Positions 4,245 to 5,849 of a stretch of DNA of 5,849 bases are shown here, one piece after another. The notes below the pieces were generated by a model, which did not search any database, was not told the DNA's origin, and saw nothing but the letters and a program-made list of their open reading frames with translations. The stretch lies in the NCBI GenBank assembly GCA_019241495.1, contig JAFAWZ010000016.1, positions 1 through 5,849 of the forward strand. Reading direction: 5' to 3'. The stretch comes from Acidimicrobiales bacterium. GTDB lineage: Bacteria; Actinomycetota; Acidimicrobiia; Acidimicrobiales; Palsa-688. A program made the position numbers and the translations under genes. Each line of letters begins with the position of its first letter. Position 1 is the stretch's first letter.

Positions 4245-5849
4245 ATGAACGTTCTCCCCCAGACGCTTTTCAACGGGCTGGTGGCGTCAGGGATCTTTCT
4301 GCTCGTCGCCTTGGGCATCACAGTCGTGTTCGGTCTCACCCGCCTGGTCAACTTCGCCCACGGCCAGTTCCTCGTCGTCGCCTGTTTCCTGGCCTCGGAG
4401 GTAACGGCCCACGGTGGATCGTTCTGGCTGGCGCTGTTCGCCGCCGCCATCGGAGCCGGGGTCATCGGCTACATCACCGAACGCCTGGCCTTCCGGTGGA
4501 CCTATGTCAACCCTTACAACGGGCTGATCGTAGGACTCGGGTTGTTGACCGCCATGGAAGGGATCACGGTCAAGATATGGGGTACCGGACCGGTGACGGT
4601 GCACGCTCCCTTCAATGGCTCCTACCGGGTGTTCGGGACATCGTTGTCGCTCGAACGCCTGCTGGTCCTCGGTGTCACCGTGGCCCTCACTCTCATCCTG
4701 CTCGCCGCGATCCGTTTCACCCCAATCGGCAAGAAGATACGTGCGACTCACGAGAACCCCGTGGCCGCCCGGCACGTCGGCGTGAACGTCGCCCGCGTCA
4801 TAACTCTGACCTTCGTCAGCGGAAGCGTCCTGGCTGGCTTCGCTGGGGGGCTCATGGGAACGTTGTACCCGGTTTCGCCGTACGACGGTGGCGCCCTGAT
4901 CATCCAGGGGTTCGTCGTGGCTCTCCTCGGCGGCCTGGGCAGCGTCGAAGGTGCGATCATCGCCAGCGTCGCCTACGGCATCGGTGAGACGTTGGTGGCG
5001 ACCTACATGCGCCCGACCTTCGTCGACGCTTTCACCTACGTGGCGGTCGTCGCCATCTTGATCGTCCGGCCAACCGGGTTGATCCGATCTACCTCGTCGC
5101 CCGAAGAGGCTCAGCCGCCTGTAGTGAAGAGACGCCCGCCACGTTCCTGGACCAGAGCGGAGCAGGTGGCCCTCGTCGTAGGTGGGCTGGCCATCCCCGT
5201 GGTGTTCTTCAACATGCTGCCGAACGCAACCTACCGATCGTTGGCGATCCTGGCGGCGATATACGCAGTAGGTGTCTACGCCATCTCGATCGTCTATCAC
5301 ATGGTTGGGGCCATCTCGCTGGCTCACAACGGTCTGATGGCCATCGGTGGGTATGCCGCGGCTCTCATCGCCCTGCACTTTGGCATCGGGTTCCTGCCGG
5401 CGCTGCCGATCGCCCTCGTTCTCGGCGTCGTCGCCGGGGGGTTGATGGCCTATCCCATGTCCCGGGCGAAAGGGCACTACATGCTTCTCGTGGCCTTCGC
5501 TCTCGGTCAGATCGTCATCGAGGTCGCCTCGAACTGGAACTCGCTCACCTTGGGTGACCAGGGGCTGAGCTTGATCGGCCGGACGATCACCCTGGGGCCG
5601 TTCCACATCACGACCCTTTATGCCCAGTTTCTTCTCTTCCTCGTATTCGTCGTCATCTGTGCGGTTGTTCGTTACGTGATGCCCGGTACGGACTTCGGTC
5701 GTCGTTTGGTCTCCATCTCGGAGAACGATCCGCTCGCTCGTTCGCTCGGATTGAACGTCAGGTCCGAGCTGGTTCGGATCTTTGCCCTCACCGGAGGCAT
5801 CGCAGCCGTGTCGGGAGTCTTGTTGGCGTACTACCAGCAATACGTGGGA
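4245..5849 (+). CDS. Fused LivH-LivM ABC transporter permease (3' end beyond window)
   Basis: One frame runs from ATG 4245 to the window edge, 535 codons without a stop. Residues 1-280 are a complete LivH-type membrane protein: GLTRLVNFAHGQF (30-42), a helix with GLGLLTAMEGI (97-107), the cytoplasmic ATPase-contact loop GKKIRATHENPVAARHVGVN (162-181), GFVVALLGGLGSVEGAII (222-239) and the typical end IVRPTGL (273-279). A hydrophilic Pro/Arg-rich linker (about 281-305) follows. The LivM-type half then begins: YHMVGAISLAHNGLMAIGGYAAAL (351-374), the motif region SRAKGHYMLLVAFALGQIV (406-424), NWNSLTLGDQGLS (430-442) and a second contact loop, FGRRLVSISENDPLARSLGLN (484-504). The missing C-terminus should be some 30-60 residues. 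The product forms the inner-membrane channel with the upstream receptor; ATPase subunits should follow. No clear Shine-Dalgarno sequence precedes the ATG, which suggests coupling to the receptor gene. Such fusions are known but less common than separate livH and livM genes. Confidence 0.9.
   Translation, partial: MNVLPQTLFNGLVASGIFLLVALGITVVFGLTRLVNFAHGQFLVVACFLASEVTAHGGSFWLALFAAAIGAGVIGYITERLAFRWTYVNPYNGLIVGLGLLTAMEGITVKIWGTGPVTVHAPFNGSYRVFGTSLSLERLLVLGVTVALTLILLAAIRFTPIGKKIRATHENPVAARHVGVNVARVITLTFVSGSVLAGFAGGLMGTLYPVSPYDGGALIIQGFVVALLGGLGSVEGAIIASVAYGIGETLVATYMRPTFVDAFTYVAVVAILIVRPTGLIRSTSSPEEAQPPVVKRRPPRSWTRAEQVALVVGGLAIPVVFFNMLPNATYRSLAILAAIYAVGVYAISIVYHMVGAISLAHNGLMAIGGYAAALIALHFGIGFLPALPIALVLGVVAGGLMAYPMSRAKGHYMLLVAFALGQIVIEVASNWNSLTLGDQGLSLIGRTITLGPFHITTLYAQFLLFLVFVVICAVVRYVMPGTDFGRRLVSISENDPLARSLGLNVRSELVRIFALTGGIAAVSGVLLAYYQQYVG

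Noticed and set aside
4178..4987. Plus-strand open frame of 269 codons overlapping the receptor end and the permease start
   Set aside because: Its translation is Arg/Pro/Gly-rich with no hydrophobic segments, while the adjacent frame starting at 4245 encodes a textbook membrane permease.
4287..5840. Long minus-strand open frame of 517 codons opposite the permease
   Set aside because: Its product is highly charged, rich in Asp, Gly, Gln and Arg, and has no recognisable domain. It lies exactly opposite a frame with clear LivH and LivM motifs and is explained by GC-rich codon bias.

Overview
The window is GC-rich, densely packed bacterial chromosomal DNA with GC-biased third codon positions, GTG start codons and a lipoprotein-anchored solute-binding protein. 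This suits a high-GC actinobacterium or a similar high-GC lineage, but no rRNA or marker gene fixes the taxon. No insertion sequence, CRISPR array, tRNA or rRNA was seen.

Layout. (1) Positions 1-245 (+): the last 80 codons of an aconitase-superfamily small subunit of the LeuD type (3-isopropylmalate dehydratase or a catabolic paralogue). (2) 224-1036 (+): a HutC-type GntR regulator (winged helix plus UTRA ligand domain) whose start overlaps the leuD-like 3' end. (3) 1029-2756 (-): a large amidohydrolase of the N-acyl-D-amino-acid deacylase family, convergent with the regulator; the two stop codons share one 8-bp palindrome. (4) 2757-2949: a 193-bp divergent regulatory region with a 30-bp interrupted palindrome, a candidate -10 box, a possible leader hairpin and a strong ribosome binding site. 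(5) 2950-4206 (+): a periplasmic-binding-protein-type lipoprotein of the branched-chain amino acid/amide (LivJ-like) ABC class. (6) 4245 to beyond 5849 (+): one uninterrupted reading frame carrying a complete LivH-type permease joined to a LivM-type permease, cut by the window edge.

How the parts may work together (inference): a Liv-type ABC importer is divergent from a cytoplasmic deacylase-like hydrolase, and a UTRA-containing regulator lies on the far side of the hydrolase. This is the usual arrangement of an inducible uptake-and-hydrolysis locus for an amide, N-acyl amino acid or similar nitrogenous compound. The ATPase genes (livG/livF type) would be expected downstream of the window.

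The points most worth a second look are the LivH-LivM fusion, with a likely ancestral gene junction still visible near 5121-5126; the dyad between the divergent genes; and the hydrolase's apparent loss of two canonical D-aminoacylase zinc ligands.
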